This document shows positions 38,697-39,234 of a stretch of 39,234 nucleotides of DNA, piece by piece. Every line of letters begins with the position of its first letter. Position 1 is the first letter of the stretch. Below the pieces are notes generated by a model. The model saw only the letters and a list, made by a program, of their open reading frames with translations, was not told the origin of the DNA and searched no databases. Location: NCBI GenBank assembly GCA_020846365.1, contig JADLEA010000062.1, positions 1 to 39,234 on the forward strand. The letters are read 5' to 3'. The stretch is from Bacteroidota bacterium. GTDB taxonomy: Bacteria; Bacteroidota; Ignavibacteria; UBA10030; UBA6906. A program made the translations under genes and the position numbers.

Positions 38697-38725
38697 ATTT
38701 TACGGAATAAAATCCCTATACTCAA
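38697..38725 (-). promoter_or_regulatory. Candidate promoter for the DUF362-DUF6599 operon
   Basis: Minus strand TTGAGT (38720-38725), 17 nt, TAAAAT (38697-38702), about 50 nt upstream of ATG 38647. Confidence 0.45.
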
Positions 38726-38795
38726 TGTGGAGAGGCCTGGTGCAGGGCCTGACCGACACGCCCGGCCTCGGTTTTCCGGTACATGGAGAGGATCT

Positions 38796-39234
38796 ATGGA
38801 TCGCAGGGATTTTTTACGCGCCACGGGCATGAGCGTCGTCGGCTCTGCGGTGTTTGCATCGTTGCAGGAATCCATGTTCGCCAGCCCCCCGCCTCCGCAT
38901 GTGGCCTGGGTGGAGAACGGCGAACCGGCCCAACTCCTCGCAGCCGCTGTGAAGGAGTTCGGCGGAATGCAGAAATTCATCTCCCGCGGCGACGTCGTTG
39001 TCGTAAAGCCGAACATGGGATGGGACAGAGCACCGCAGTACGCCGCAAACACAAATCCCGATCTGGTCGCAGCCCTTGTAAGGGAGTGCCTGAACGCAGG
39101 AGCCAAGACGGTAAAGGTGTTCGACCGCACCTGCAACAATCCTTTGCGCTGCTACACCAATTCGCAGGTTGAAGCCAGCGCGCGCGATGCGGGCGCCGAT
39201 GTCTCGCACATCCGCGAGACAAGGTTCGTCACCA
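38796..39234 (+). CDS. DUF362 domain-containing protein with Tat-like leader, partial (continues past right edge)
   Basis: GGAGAGG then ATG; MDRRDFLRATGMSVVGSAVFASLQESMFASPPPPHVAWVENGEPAQLLAAAVKEFGGMQKFISRGDVVVVKPNMGWDRAPQYAANTNPDLVAALVRECLNAGAKTVKVFDRTCNNPLRCYTNSQVEASARDAGADVSHIRETRFVT. Absent from the ORF track, probably because no stop falls inside the window. Confidence 0.9.
   Translation, partial: MDRRDFLRATGMSVVGSAVFASLQESMFASPPPPHVAWVENGEPAQLLAAAVKEFGGMQKFISRGDVVVVKPNMGWDRAPQYAANTNPDLVAALVRECLNAGAKTVKVFDRTCNNPLRCYTNSQVEASARDAGADVSHIRETRFVT

Noticed and set aside
38648-39139. 5' extension of the minus-strand DUF362 ORF to 39139
   Set aside because: Antisense to the divergent DUF362 gene; the downstream Met at 38647 has an RBS and Tat-like leader.

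Overview
The window reads like a GC-rich Bacteroidota/Chlorobi-type (possibly Ignavibacteria-like) chromosome; lineage is inferred from a T9SS sorting domain and gene content. Nearly all genes lie on the minus strand. (1) About 339-14980 is an exopolysaccharide operon: Wzz/BY-kinase, small SLBB protein, Wzy-like membrane protein, two GT4-type glycosyltransferases, a Zn-ADH+Gfo/Idh/MocA fusion, an alpha/alpha-toroid protein, DUF354, FemAB-like GNAT, polysaccharide deacetylase and DegT aminotransferase. It ends in a strong intrinsic terminator at 270-310. (2) 16597-26115 encodes a ~3170-aa modular exported protein: 7 tandem ~720-bp supermodules, ~10 IPT/TIG-like repeats, FN3-like domain and T9SS C-terminal domain. 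Two small exported proteins follow it, and it has a long structured leader. (3) 26557-38647 holds an EamA transporter, a protein ending in a degenerate LMW-phosphotyrosine-phosphatase-like domain, DUF1611 (DgcN-like), a four-subunit 2-oxoacid:ferredoxin oxidoreductase, a signal-peptide-bearing Asp/Glu racemase-like protein, a secreted Ntn (C45/AAT-like) hydrolase, a cNMP-binding-domain/aspartase fusion, DUF6599 and a DUF362 protein. A second, divergent DUF362 gene runs off the right edge and is missing from the supplied ORF track. The strongest leads are the mega-adhesin operon and the amino-acid module (exported racemase-like protein, DUF1611, Kor, cNMP-aspartase). No rRNA, tRNA, CRISPR array or mobile element was recognised. 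All family calls come from reading motifs by eye; no database search was run.
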